Assembly: GCF_001434815.1 (NCBI RefSeq)
Contig: NZ_AZDU01000005.1
Coordinates: 1 to 61,762, forward strand
DNA length: 61,762 nt
Origin: Lactobacillus equicursoris DSM 19284 = JCM 14600 = CIP 110162
Lineage (GTDB): Bacteria > Bacillota > Bacilli > Lactobacillales > Lactobacillaceae
Direction of reading: 5' to 3'
The notes under the pieces are model-generated. The model saw only the letters and a program-made list of their open reading frames with translations. It was not told the DNA's origin and searched no databases. The position numbers were made by a program, and so were the translations under genes. Shown one piece after another: positions 23,951 to 32,994 of the stretch. The stretch's first letter is position 1; each line of letters opens with the position of its first letter.

Positions 23951-24850
23951 TCAACTCATTCGCGGGTGAGTCTTTTGGTAGACGTCCCGGATATGCTTTT
24001 GGGTCAAGTTGGTGTAGATCTGGGTCGTGGAAATATCGGTATGGCCCAAAATTTCTTGCACAACCCGCAAATCTGCCCCATTTTCTAGCAGGTGGGTGGC
24101 AAAGGTGTGGCGGAGGGTGTGGGGCGTCACGTCCTTATTGATGCCGGCCTTTTGGCAGTACTTTTTAATCATTTGCCAGACAGCCTGCCGGGTCAATTGC
24201 CCGCCCCGGCTGTTTAAAAAGACGTAGTCACTGTCTTTTCCTGCTTTTAACAAAAGTTTGCTGCGGACTGGCAGGTACTTGTCAATCCAGCTTAAGGCGT
24301 AATCCGTCACTGGGATCAAGCGTTCCTTTGACCCCTTGCCTAAAACCCGAATCAGGGCCAGGTCTTTGTGGATGTCGCCGAGGGTCAAATTGATGATCTC
24401 GCTGACCCGCATCCCAGTCGCATAGAGCAGTTCAAGAAGCGCCCGGTCCCTTAGACCCAGGCTTTTTTCAACATCTGGCTGGTCTAAAAGCCGCGTTACT
24501 TCCTCTTGACTTAAGGCCAGCGGCATCTTCTTTTCCCTTTTAGGGGCATCAATCTGGCTCATGGGGTCAATTTGAATCAGCCCCTGCCGGACCAGCCACT
24601 GGTAAAAGCGGCGCAGAGACGAAATCATCCGTGAAATCGAGCTGGTCGCCTTGCCCAAGTCCCTTTCTTTAGCCAAAAAAGCGTCGATCTCTAGGGCCTG
24701 GCTGGGCCAGGCAGTTAAGTCTTCTTCAGCTAAAAAGTCCAAAAATTCCGTCAAGTCCTGCTGGTAGGCAGCAATCGTGTTTTGACTAAGCCCCCGCTCC
24801 ACCTGGCCAAAGCGTAGGTAGTCAGCGACTTGATCTTTAAGCTTCTCCAT
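23951..24850 (-). CDS. xerD: Site-specific tyrosine recombinase XerD
   Basis: A 299-residue recombinase that with XerC resolves chromosome dimers at dif. The N-terminal SAM-like domain (residues 1-105) is followed by the catalytic domain with all the active-site residues: Arg148 (ATGMRVSE), Lys172, His244 and Arg247 (HTLRH), His270 (LGHTD) and nucleophile Tyr279. It is not a prophage integrase: its length is that of XerC/D, and the neighbours are the conserved ribT, scpA and scpB. It overlaps cvfB by 14 bases. Confidence 0.95.
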   Translation of the reverse strand: MEKLKDQVADYLRFGQVERGLSQNTIAAYQQDLTEFLDFLAEEDLTAWPSQALEIDAFLAKERDLGKATSSISRMISSLRRFYQWLVRQGLIQIDPMSQIDAPKREKKMPLALSQEEVTRLLDQPDVEKSLGLRDRALLELLYATGMRVSEIINLTLGDIHKDLALIRVLGKGSKERLIPVTDYALSWIDKYLPVRSKLLLKAGKDSDYVFLNSRGGQLTRQAVWQMIKKYCQKAGINKDVTPHTLRHTFATHLLENGADLRVVQEILGHTDISTTQIYTNLTQKHIRDVYQKTHPRMS

Positions 24851-25718
24851 CAGTCTTTTCCTTTAAGGAGATGGTGCCTGCTTCTTTATCTTGAACGATT
24901 TCTCCCGCCTTGATCAAGTGACCTAGCGCCCGCTTGAAGGCTGACTTGGAGATGCCGAAATAGTCCTTGATGGCCTGGGCATCACTCTTGTCGCTGAAAG
25001 GCAGGCACTTGTCCTCCTTGCGGCGCAAAGACATCATGATCATGGCCGCGTCATCGTCAATTTCTTCAAAAGCTCGCGGCAAAACGCTCATGTTCAAGCG
25101 GCCATACTGACTGACCCCGATCACCCGAGCCTTGACTTCCTCGCCCAAACGCAGCGGCTGCTGCATTTGCGATTCATGGATGAAACCCAGGTAGTAGTCG
25201 TTAGTCAGTACAAAGCAACCTAGAGACTTGCTGGAATATACCCGGGCCAACAAATTCTTGTTAACCAGGTTGTTAGGGAAGCGGACAGAAATCTGGTCAA
25301 AGACATTTTCATCCGCTGCCTTGGCCCAAATTCGCTCTTTGTCATCAGTCTCTAAGCGCACCAGCAACCGATCGTCTTTTTGCGGCCAACGAGCTGGATC
25401 CAGGGGCAAGTCGTCCAAAGACATGACTATATCTTTATCTGGCAAGCCAATGTCTAAAAAGACCCCCAGCCCGCGCTGGACCTTGGTAACCGTGGCCCAG
25501 CCGTATTGGTCAGCCTGAGCAAACGGCAGAAACTGGGTCATTTCCCGTTCATGATTCTGGTTATCGTAAATAAAACCCGTGATTTGTCCACCAATTTCCG
25601 GTGTCTCTTCTTGGGTGATTTCTTCTCTCTTCAATTTAAACGTCAAGCCATCAATCTGCACGAAATAAGCTTCAGCGTTACTGTCAGTGATTTTACCGGT
25701 CCGGATTTCTCCAAGCAT
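24837..25718 (-). CDS. cvfB: S1-like RNA-binding protein of the CvfB family
   Basis: A 293-residue protein with S1/OB-type modules, seen in GQITGFIYDNQN, GWATVTKVQRGLGVFLDIGL and LGEEVKARVIGVSQYGRLNMS, and a C-terminal winged helix (AIKDYFGISKSAFKRALGHLIKAGEI). In staphylococci CvfB is an RNA-binding regulator of virulence genes; in lactobacilli the role is unknown. The ATG follows TTGGAGGCAAACT. It heads the run cvfB-xerD-ribT-scpA-scpB-rluB. Confidence 0.9.
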   Translation of the reverse strand: MLGEIRTGKITDSNAEAYFVQIDGLTFKLKREEITQEETPEIGGQITGFIYDNQNHEREMTQFLPFAQADQYGWATVTKVQRGLGVFLDIGLPDKDIVMSLDDLPLDPARWPQKDDRLLVRLETDDKERIWAKAADENVFDQISVRFPNNLVNKNLLARVYSSKSLGCFVLTNDYYLGFIHESQMQQPLRLGEEVKARVIGVSQYGRLNMSVLPRAFEEIDDDAAMIMMSLRRKEDKCLPFSDKSDAQAIKDYFGISKSAFKRALGHLIKAGEIVQDKEAGTISLKEKTDGEA

Positions 25719-26023
25719 AGTTTGCCTCCAACTTTACATAATTATAATGCTAGTATACGGGAACACGGAAAGAAAATAAAGTAATTAACAATTGTTTTTT
25801 CTTCCCGGTCGCCAAATTTTTTTAATTCGCGCATAGTTTTTTCTATTTTGCAGCAAGTTTTAACCGAGTTCTTTATTTAACCTAAATAAACAAGACGCCC
25901 TTCTGCTCCAGTCATCTTTAAGGCAGGCATTAAAGCGAGGCAGATAAAAATTATGCAAAGAAAAAGAGCTCAATCGCGTGATTGAACTCTCTTCTTTGTG
26001 GTTGTCAGACTTGCAATCCTAGA
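25719..26023. other. 305-base gap between cvfB and pyk
   Basis: It holds the cvfB promoter region (minus-strand TATACT at 25752-25757 or TATAAT at 25741-25746, neither with a good -35) and the pyk terminator at 25960-25990. I see no gene or structured RNA in the remaining A+T-rich part. Confidence 0.6.
25960..25990 (-). terminator. Terminator of the pfkA-pyk operon
   Basis: The minus strand reads GAGTTCAATC and GATTGAGCTC around ACGC, with one mismatch, followed by TTTTTC. It lies about 35 bases after the pyk stop codon. Confidence 0.85.
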
Positions 26024-27793
26024 TTACAGGTTTGAAACTTCACCTTGGTAAATTGCGCCGCGACGTGCGTCAACAGTCAAAGTTGAGCCGTCAGCGATCT
26101 TGGAAGTTGCGTCAGCAGCACCGACAACAACTGGAATGCCGAGTGATACGCCGACAACAGCTGCGTGGCTAGTCAAGCCTGAAGCTTCAACGATCATACC
26201 ACTAGCCTTCTTGATAGCTGGCATGTAGTCCTTGTCAGTAGTCTTAGCAACCAAGATGTCGCCTTCCTTAACCTTAGCGTTAGCTTCTTCAGCGCTGTTA
26301 GCAACAACAGCCTTGCCGATTACTGAGCCAGTACCAACGCCCAAGCCGCGAGCTACTTGGTCACCAATTACTTGCAACTTCATCAAGTTAGTAGTACCTG
26401 ATTGACCAAATGGTACACCAGCAACGATGATTACCAAGTCGCCATCCTTAACGAAGCCGTGTTCCTTAGCTACCTTAGCAGCTTCAGCGAACATTTCGTC
26501 AGTGTTTGAAGGTTGCTTTGCCAAAACTGGTTCAACGCCCCAAACGATGCCAAGTGAGTGTTGGATCTTTTCATCGAAAGTCAAGGCAACGATAGTTGCG
26601 TCTGGACGGTACTTAGAAATCATCCGTGCAGTGTAGCCGGAGCTAGTAGCAGTGATGATAGTCTTAACGCCCAATTCTTGAGCAGTCCGAACAACTGATT
26701 CACCGATAGCTTCAGTAACGTTTGAACCCTTGTATTCTTCAAAGCGTTGCAAAGCCAAAGTGTTGCGGCTGTCAAGTTGCTTTTCAGTCCGAACGTCGAT
26801 GTCGTGCATTGCCTTAACTGATTCTACTGGGTACAAACCGTTAGCAGATTCACCTGAAAGCATAGTTGCGTCAGTACCGTCAAGAACGGCGTTGGCAACG
26901 TCAGTAACTTCGGCACGAGTTGGACGTGGGTTTTCTTGCATGGAGTCAAGCATTTGAGTAGCAGTGATAACTGGCTTGCCCAAAGCGTTGCACTTCTTGA
27001 TCAATTCCTTTTGTACGAATGGTACGTTGATGAATGGAATTTCAACACCCATGTCACCACGAGCAACCATCAAACCATCTGAAACTTGCAAGATTTCGTC
27101 GATGTTGTCGATACCTTCTTGTGATTCAATCTTTGGGAAGATCTTAACGTAGTCTGCGTTAGCTTCTTCGCAAAGGGCACGAATGTCAAGAACGTCTTGA
27201 GCCTTACGTACGAATGAGGCAAAGATGAAGTTGATACCGTGTTGCAAACCAAAGCGGATGTCGTCGGTGTCCTTTTCAGTAATCCCTGGGAGGCGGATTT
27301 CAACACCTGGTGCGTTAACACCCTTCTTTGAGCCGATTACGCCAGTGTTTTGAGCTTCGCAGACCAATTCGCGCTTTTCTTCGTCCTTAGCCTTGATAGT
27401 CAAACCAACAGCACCGTCGTCGATCAATACAGTACCGCCAACCTTGGTGTCGTCGTACAAACCTGGGTAGGTAACGTGGATCATGTCCTTGTTACCAGCC
27501 TTGGTAGCGTCCATAGAAATCCGGATTTGGTCACCAGTGTTGATGGTGAACTTGCCGCCTTCTTGGTCAGTAGTTCTAATTTCAGCACCCTTGGTGTCAA
27601 GAGCGATACCCAAAAGTTTGCCAGTCTTCTTTTCAACTTCACGAACCATGTTCATTCTTGCCAGGTGTTCTTCGTGGTCACCGTGTGAGAAGTTAAAACG
27701 GAATACGTTTGCACCTGCTTCGGCTAACTTAGTAATGGTTTCAATATCGTTTGAAGCTGGTCCTAAAGTACTAACAATCTTCGTTTTTTTCAT
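26024..27793 (-). CDS. pyk: Pyruvate kinase
   Basis: A 589-residue glycolytic enzyme converting PEP and ADP to pyruvate and ATP. Motifs are KTKIVSTLGPAS at the start, VARGDMGVEIP, and TRAEVTDVANAVLDGTDATMLSGES. Residues after about 475 form the extra PEP-utiliser-like domain found in Bacillus and Lactobacillus enzymes (SGLTSHAAVVGVSLGIPVVVGA). In that domain the histidine in TSHAA is kept. Codon use is strongly biased. It lies 39 bases after pfkA in the same operon and before a strong terminator. Confidence 0.98.
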   Translation of the reverse strand: MKKTKIVSTLGPASNDIETITKLAEAGANVFRFNFSHGDHEEHLARMNMVREVEKKTGKLLGIALDTKGAEIRTTDQEGGKFTINTGDQIRISMDATKAGNKDMIHVTYPGLYDDTKVGGTVLIDDGAVGLTIKAKDEEKRELVCEAQNTGVIGSKKGVNAPGVEIRLPGITEKDTDDIRFGLQHGINFIFASFVRKAQDVLDIRALCEEANADYVKIFPKIESQEGIDNIDEILQVSDGLMVARGDMGVEIPFINVPFVQKELIKKCNALGKPVITATQMLDSMQENPRPTRAEVTDVANAVLDGTDATMLSGESANGLYPVESVKAMHDIDVRTEKQLDSRNTLALQRFEEYKGSNVTEAIGESVVRTAQELGVKTIITATSSGYTARMISKYRPDATIVALTFDEKIQHSLGIVWGVEPVLAKQPSNTDEMFAEAAKVAKEHGFVKDGDLVIIVAGVPFGQSGTTNLMKLQVIGDQVARGLGVGTGSVIGKAVVANSAEEANAKVKEGDILVAKTTDKDYMPAIKKASGMIVEASGLTSHAAVVGVSLGIPVVVGAADATSKIADGSTLTVDARRGAIYQGEVSNL

Positions 27794-27832
27794 TGTGAAA
27801 AAATCTCCCTAAATCAAAAACTATAAAAACAA

Positions 27833-28792
27833 CTATCTTGATAAATCTTCGTTAAGCTTTAACAAGTCATAGTCACCCTTGTGAGATTCATCAAACAAAT
27901 CAAGGATGTCGTGTGAAGTTACCTTGCCGTTTTCAATGCCGACTGCCAAACCGCCCTTGCCTTCAAGGAGAAGGTGAACAGCTTCAGCACCAAGCTTTGA
28001 AGCAAGCACACGGTCAGAAACCGTTGGCGTACCACCACGTTGCATGTGACCCAAGACATTGGCACGAGCGTCGAAGTCACCATGCTTCAACAATTCTGCC
28101 ATGAACTTGTCAGCGGTCATGACGCCTTCAGCAACAACTACCAAGCCGTGGTCCTTGCCACGTTCTTGAGCTTGCTTTAAGCGAGTAGCGATTTCTTCAA
28201 TGTCGTATGGCTTTTCAGGAATGACGATTGCGTCAGCCCCGCAGGCAACACCAACACGCATGGCGATGTCACCACAGTTGCGGCCCATTACGTTAACAAT
28301 GAACACGCGGTGGTGACTTGAAGCAGTGTCACGAATCTTGTCGATCGCGTCCATTGCCGTCATACATGCCGTGTCGTAGCCGATCGTGGCATCCGTGTAA
28401 GGGATGTCGTTGTCGATCGTCCCTGGCAAGCCAATTGAGTTAAAGCCGTGAGCAGTCAGCTTCAAGGCGCCATGGTAGGAACCATCCCCACCGATAACGA
28501 CAACAGCGTCGATGCCGTGCTTCTTCAATTGAACAATACCAGCCTTTTGGCCATCTTCTTCTGCAAATTCAGGATAACGTGCAGAGTAGAGGAAGGTACC
28601 GGAAACGTTGATCTTGTGGGCAACATCTTCACTTTCAAGTGGGAAAATGTCACCTGCGACCAAACCTGCAAAACCGTAGCGAATGCCGAAAACTTCCAGA
28701 CCGTTCGCAAGTGCGACTCTAGTTACGGCTCTCACGGCTGCATTCATACCAGGGGCGTCGCCACCACTGGTCAAAATACCAATCCGTTTCAT
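27833..28792 (-). CDS. pfkA: 6-phosphofructokinase
   Basis: A 319-residue ATP-dependent enzyme making fructose 1,6-bisphosphate, active as a tetramer. [19 protein letters not shown] at the start and [12 protein letters not shown] near residue 100 bind ATP, and [19 protein letters not shown] carries the catalytic aspartate. The ATG follows GATGAGGTGAATTC. It is the first gene of pfkA-pyk. The pairing allows joint control of two key glycolytic steps. Confidence 0.99.
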   Translation of the reverse strand: MKRIGILTSGGDAPGMNAAVRAVTRVALANGLEVFGIRYGFAGLVAGDIFPLESEDVAHKINVSGTFLYSARYPEFAEEDGQKAGIVQLKKHGIDAVVVIGGDGSYHGALKLTAHGFNSIGLPGTIDNDIPYTDATIGYDTACMTAMDAIDKIRDTASSHHRVFIVNVMGRNCGDIAMRVGVACGADAIVIPEKPYDIEEIATRLKQAQERGKDHGLVVVAEGVMTADKFMAELLKHGDFDARANVLGHMQRGGTPTVSDRVLASKLGAEAVHLLLEGKGGLAVGIENGKVTSHDILDLFDESHKGDYDLLKLNEDLSR

Positions 28793-28841
28793 GAATTCAC
28801 CTCATCATGATTTAAATTGTGTAATATCTCACATCACATAA

Positions 28842-28850
28842 ATCATAACA
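28842..28850 (-). promoter_or_regulatory. Extended -10 promoter of pfkA-pyk
   Basis: The minus strand reads TGT TATGAT, an extended -10 element, about 50 bases before the pfkA start codon. The hexamer AAGACT 17 bases upstream is a poor -35. Confidence 0.6.
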
Positions 28851-28887
28851 TTTTTACCGCATAAAGTCTTGTAAAATCTGGTTTAAA

Positions 28888-28974
28888 TTCAACTTTTTTC
28901 GTTTTTTCAGCTGTTAGGGCTTACAAATCCTATGCTCGCGTTTATGCATTTTTTCACTAATTTCAACTTTTTTC
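28888..28974 (-). repeat. Two copies of a 13-base repeat upstream of pfkA
   Basis: TTCAACTTTTTTC (plus strand) occurs at 28888-28900 and again at 28962-28974, 74 bases apart, about 41 and 115 bases upstream of the pfkA -10 element. The spacing is about seven helical turns, so both copies could be bound from the same face. It may be chance in A+T-rich DNA. Confidence 0.45.
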
Positions 28975-29004
28975 AAAAAAATGAATTGGTCAAGAAAATT
29001 TTCG

Positions 29005-32000
29005 CTACTTTTGCAAATTTACTTGGCGGACGTGGTAGATCTTAAAATCAATGCCGGCATTTTGACTGGCCAGACCTTCGGTATCAATCAGGTAATAGCT
29101 GCCTGCTTGCGGCTTTTGCTTGATTGAGCGAAATTGCTCAGCAAAAAGCAGGGCCCGGTAGCGGCCACTGGAATCAGCAATTGACAAGGTTGCCATTTGA
29201 TTGCCGTTTTTGTCCAGGTGGTCGCGGACAGCTAAGACCTTGACGATCGCCCGGGCTCTTTGCCGCAAGTGAATCTGTCTTAATCGCACCGTTTGAAACT
29301 GCTGGTCACAATACTGCTCAAGCGCCTTTTCCTTTGGCTTTGGCTGCTGTGCTTGCTTGACTTCTCTAGCCTTTTCTAAGAGCTTCTTTTCTGATAAAAC
29401 CGTAAGCTCCCGCAAGATCAGCTGGTAGCCGCGCGGATCCTTTTGGTCATCTCTTTTGGACACCCGGATCAGACATAAAGTACCTTTCGGCAAGGCTTCC
29501 AGCTTGAAGCACCGGTATTCATCTGAAAAAATCGTGACTTTTTCAGACAACTGGGAATCGTTAAAGTAGGCATTGCTGCCCTTTTGTCCGGCATTAGCCC
29601 CTTTTTTAATCAGCCAATCATTTTTTCTGTCAAAAATGGTCAAGACATTAGCTGTTTGGCCCAAGTTAATGGCCGTAAATGGAACAGCCTGGTAGCTAGC
29701 ACCCAGAACTCTTTGGGCCAGGGCAAGCGGGGACTTAGTAATGGCAAAGCCTAAGCTCTGGCGCTCCAAGTCCATCTTCTTACTGGCGGTCGGTTCCGGC
29801 TTCTGCTCTAGCTTGACCGTTAACATGTCCTGCAAGACCAGGCTCTTTTTGGTCATCTTGGTATTTTTGATCAAGGACTGACAATTGGCTAGCAGGTTAT
29901 TGCGGTTGCTGTCCAGCTGATCAAAGGCTCCGGCGGCAATCAAGAGCTTGATCTGCGTTTCCTTCAGATTTTGCTCATCCAGCTGTCTTAAAAAAGCCGA
30001 GAAACTGGTAATCGGTCGCTTCATGGCCAAGAGGTTGTCGATAAAGGAATTGGTCAGGCCAATCACCGCCCGGAAACCCAGGTAAATGGCGCCGTTATGG
30101 ACGCTGGCATTAGCTTCGCTGTGGTTAATGTCCGGCCCAAAGACTTGCAAGCCAAACTTTTGCGCTTCCCCATAATATTTGCCAAGATCCTTGCCCCGGC
30201 TCTTGCCAAATTGAGCTAGGAAAAATTCTTGCGGGTAGTGAACCAGTAAATAGGCTTCCCAGTAGGCTAGCAAAGCATAAGCGACGGCATGGGAGTGGTT
30301 GAAGCCATAGCCGGCAAAGGGCTCAATCGCCCGGAAAATCTCGAGGGCTTTTTCCTGGCTGTGCCCTTGTTTAAGGGCACCTTTGACAAATTTGGCCTTT
30401 TGTTCTTCTAAGACAGCGGCCTCTTTTTTGGAAATGGCCTGGCGGAAGATGTCAGCTTCACTTAGGTTAAAGCCAGCAAACTTCTGCGCCGTTTGGATCA
30501 CCTGCTCTTGGTAGACCAGGATTCCGTAAGTTGGCGCGAGGATCGGCCTTAAGCTATCATCCAAATAGCTGACCGGGCTTTGGCCATTTTTTCTAGCGGC
30601 ATAAAGGGGAACGCTCTTAATCGGACCCGGCCGGTAAAGTGCAATGGCGGCTGACAAGTCGTCAAAAGATTCTGGCTTCAGCTGCCTTAAGGTATCCTGC
30701 ATTCCCCTGGACCCTAATTGGAAGATCAGCGCGGTTTTCCCAGCTTGCAGGAGGCGGAAAACTTCCGGATCATTAAGCCGAATCTTCAGCAAATCAAGGT
30801 CCGTGCCTCTTTCTTTGATTAACTTTAAGACCTGCTCCAGCATTTCCAGGTTGCTCAGGGTCAAAAAGTCGATCTTTAAAAGACCATATTTTTCAACGTA
30901 TTCTTTGGTCTGCTGGACCGTCCATAAGGGCGCCTCTTGCCCGGTCATCAGGCCAATCTTACTGGACAAGGGCTCTTCACTGATCGCGACGCCCGGTGCG
31001 TGCGTCCCGGTATCTTCGGGCAGACCGGACAGTTTTTTAGCAGTTTGGTAGACCAATTGATTCAGCCAAGAAGCAGACACTGCGGTGCGAAAATCTGGCT
31101 GCTGGAAGGCCTCGTCTAAATTGTTGGCAGCTCCCATGGCAGTTTTTAATTGCTCAATAGCCGGTTTGGTCAAGCCAAAGGCATGGCCCACCCGCTCTAA
31201 GGCACTTTTAGCCTGCATGGTGGTGAAGGCTAAAATCCGAGCTACTAGGTCAGATCCCTGGCCAAAGCGGAGTCTTTGCCCATATTTTTCCTGCACATAA
31301 GCCATGGCGGCCTGGCGGCCGGCCGCGGTGAAGTCTAAGTCGATATCGGGCATCGTGCTTCTAGCCGGGTTTAAGAAGCGCTCAAACAAGAGGTCATACT
31401 TTAAAGGATCAATCTGGGTAATGCCTAAGGCATAAGCCACAAGTGACCCAGCGGCCGACCCTCTCCCTGGCCCCATTAAGTAGCCCTGCTTTTTGGTATA
31501 GGCAACGATATCGCCGACAATCAAGAAGTAGTCGCTAAAGCCCATCTGCTTGATGACCATTAATTCTTTTGCAAGCCTTTCTTGATAAGCCGGGCTAGTC
31601 AAACCCAGCCGCTTTAAACCGGCTACTGCCCACTTGGTCAAATAGTCATCAGAGCTGAGACCCGTTGTTTGCGGAAAAACCGGCAATTGGGGCTTGGCAA
31701 AGGGAATCTGGGCATCCGCATTTTCCGCGATCTCCCAGGTATTGAGAAAGGCCTCTTTTAAGCCCAGCTGCTCGCAGGCGTCAAAAAGCTCGCCGGCCGG
31801 CCGCAAGTAGTGAGACCCCCGCCCCTTGGCGATGGCCCTTAATTCATCTTCCGTGAAAACCTTTTTGCTCTTGATGGCGCCTAAGACCTTTTGGCTGAAC
31901 TGGTCTTCCGGGTTTAGGTAGCGCACGTCTTCGGTAATCACCGTTTTTAAGGAATACTCTTTTGCTAGCTTTTGAACGAACTGGTTATAGAAAGCGGCGC

Positions 32001-32526
32001 TTTCAGCTGGGTAAAGGCCTAGGCAGAGGTCCCACCCACTAGTTTTTGCCTGCTGTGTTAAGGCGGTCAAAAAAGTCTGCCCTACGCTCTCTTGCCCCAT
32101 GTCATAAAGGTAGCGGAGCTCGCTGGTGGGACCAGCCGGGACAATGGCCGTTAAATCTGGTAGATCTTTAGGCAGAGAAATAAGTGATGGCAGGCTTTCC
32201 CCTTTTAAATCGCCAGAAGCCAAATTTAAGCAGCTGGACAAGCGCATGAGCGACTTGTAGCCCCGCTGGCTCTTGGCTAAAAAAATCAGGTCAAAAGCCT
32301 GGTCACCGCTGCCCAAATACCGCCCCTGGATGCCCAATAAGGGCTTGATGCCAGCTTTTTTGGCGGTCAGGTAAAAGTCAGCCAGGCCAAAAGTAACATT
32401 GACGTCGGTCAAAGCGACCGCGCCGTAGCCGCGCTCTTTGGCCCCCAAGACCAAGTCCTTAACCTTCAATGGACTAGCTAAAATCGTATTGGCGGAAATT
32501 GCCTGTAAAACTGCTGCATTGACCAT
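29005..32526 (-). CDS. dnaE: DNA polymerase III alpha subunit, DnaE type
   Basis: A 1173-residue replicative polymerase of family C. The catalytic core has GPGRGSAAGSLVAYALGITQ and the acidic PDIDLDF motif. Helix-hairpin-helix and OB-fold regions follow to the C-terminus (IVKVLAVRDHLDKNGNQMATL). In Gram-positives DnaE extends RNA primers before PolC takes over. The N-terminal PHP domain has lost its metal ligands: where relatives have HLxVHSxYS this protein has VLQAISANT. The ATG at 32526 is chosen because AAAGGGG precedes it by six bases; the ATG six codons earlier overlaps that site. No terminator is seen before pfkA. Confidence 0.96.
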   Translation of the reverse strand: MVNAAVLQAISANTILASPLKVKDLVLGAKERGYGAVALTDVNVTFGLADFYLTAKKAGIKPLLGIQGRYLGSGDQAFDLIFLAKSQRGYKSLMRLSSCLNLASGDLKGESLPSLISLPKDLPDLTAIVPAGPTSELRYLYDMGQESVGQTFLTALTQQAKTSGWDLCLGLYPAESAAFYNQFVQKLAKEYSLKTVITEDVRYLNPEDQFSQKVLGAIKSKKVFTEDELRAIAKGRGSHYLRPAGELFDACEQLGLKEAFLNTWEIAENADAQIPFAKPQLPVFPQTTGLSSDDYLTKWAVAGLKRLGLTSPAYQERLAKELMVIKQMGFSDYFLIVGDIVAYTKKQGYLMGPGRGSAAGSLVAYALGITQIDPLKYDLLFERFLNPARSTMPDIDLDFTAAGRQAAMAYVQEKYGQRLRFGQGSDLVARILAFTTMQAKSALERVGHAFGLTKPAIEQLKTAMGAANNLDEAFQQPDFRTAVSASWLNQLVYQTAKKLSGLPEDTGTHAPGVAISEEPLSSKIGLMTGQEAPLWTVQQTKEYVEKYGLLKIDFLTLSNLEMLEQVLKLIKERGTDLDLLKIRLNDPEVFRLLQAGKTALIFQLGSRGMQDTLRQLKPESFDDLSAAIALYRPGPIKSVPLYAARKNGQSPVSYLDDSLRPILAPTYGILVYQEQVIQTAQKFAGFNLSEADIFRQAISKKEAAVLEEQKAKFVKGALKQGHSQEKALEIFRAIEPFAGYGFNHSHAVAYALLAYWEAYLLVHYPQEFFLAQFGKSRGKDLGKYYGEAQKFGLQVFGPDINHSEANASVHNGAIYLGFRAVIGLTNSFIDNLLAMKRPITSFSAFLRQLDEQNLKETQIKLLIAAGAFDQLDSNRNNLLANCQSLIKNTKMTKKSLVLQDMLTVKLEQKPEPTASKKMDLERQSLGFAITKSPLALAQRVLGASYQAVPFTAINLGQTANVLTIFDRKNDWLIKKGANAGQKGSNAYFNDSQLSEKVTIFSDEYRCFKLEALPKGTLCLIRVSKRDDQKDPRGYQLILRELTVLSEKKLLEKAREVKQAQQPKPKEKALEQYCDQQFQTVRLRQIHLRQRARAIVKVLAVRDHLDKNGNQMATLSIADSSGRYRALLFAEQFRSIKQKPQAGSYYLIDTEGLASQNAGIDFKIYHVRQVNLQK

Positions 32527-32610
32527 TTTTTCCCCTTTCTGCATTGCTTGTCTTTACTTTTTTACTATTTTATCGTCCTTTTAATTATAGCAAAGTCGCC
32601 CTTTTTCACA

Positions 32611-32639
32611 TTGAATTTAGTCCTCAATTCTGCTAAAAT
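32611..32639 (+). promoter_or_regulatory. Promoter of the DUF2929 gene
   Basis: TTGAAT (32611-32616), 17 bases, then TAAAAT (32634-32639) with an extended TGC. Confidence 0.8.
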
Positions 32640-32663
32640 GCATAGCGAAAGAAGGAAGATAGT

Positions 32664-32864
32664 ATGGGACGTTATATTGTTTGTACCGTCTGGGGGATGA
32701 TCTTTATGTTCATCGTTGGCTTCATTGGAGCTCCCCTGACTCAAAGCAGCTATGATCCTGTTACCTTGTTGGTAGTGGGTGCAATTTTTGGTTTCTTGTT
32801 CTCTTTGATCATTCCAAAAATCACCGCCCATTCTGTTAAAGACGATTCCGTTTATAGCAAATAA
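32664..32864 (+). CDS. Small membrane protein, DUF2929 family
   Basis: A 66-residue protein with two membrane helices, residues about 4-24 (YIVCTVWGMIFMFIVGFIGA) and 31-54 (DPVTLLVVGAIFGFLFSLII), and a short polar tail. From memory it matches DUF2929, whose genes often adjoin dnaE in lactobacilli, as here. The ATG follows GAAGGAAGATAGT. It has its own promoter and terminator. The function is unknown. Confidence 0.8.
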   Translation: MGRYIVCTVWGMIFMFIVGFIGAPLTQSSYDPVTLLVVGAIFGFLFSLIIPKITAHSVKDDSVYSK

Positions 32865-32885
32865 GGCACAGATGAATATGTTTCT

Positions 32886-32916
32886 AGGCTAGTCACTTCG
32901 TGGCTAGCCTTTTTGC
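32886..32916 (+). terminator. Terminator of the DUF2929 gene
   Basis: AGGCTAGTCAC and GTGGCTAGCCT around TTC, followed by TTTTG. Confidence 0.88.
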
Positions 32917-32950
32917 ATCGTACAAAAAGTAAGCAAACCCGCGCAAAACA

Positions 32951-32959
32951 TGCTATCAT
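32951..32959 (+). promoter_or_regulatory. Possible extended -10 promoter of proBAC
   Basis: TGC TATCAT lies 36 bases before the proB start codon. No clear -35 is found. Confidence 0.5.
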
Positions 32960-32994
32960 ATCTAGACAAACCAAAATATTAAGGAAGTTTCAAT

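Noticed and set aside
23951..24850. Tyrosine recombinase as a sign of a prophage or integrative element
   Set aside because: Length, neighbours and operon position identify XerD, a housekeeping protein.
28793..29004. Catabolite-response element before pfkA
   Set aside because: No site fits the consensus spacing; CG-centred candidates have too many mismatches.
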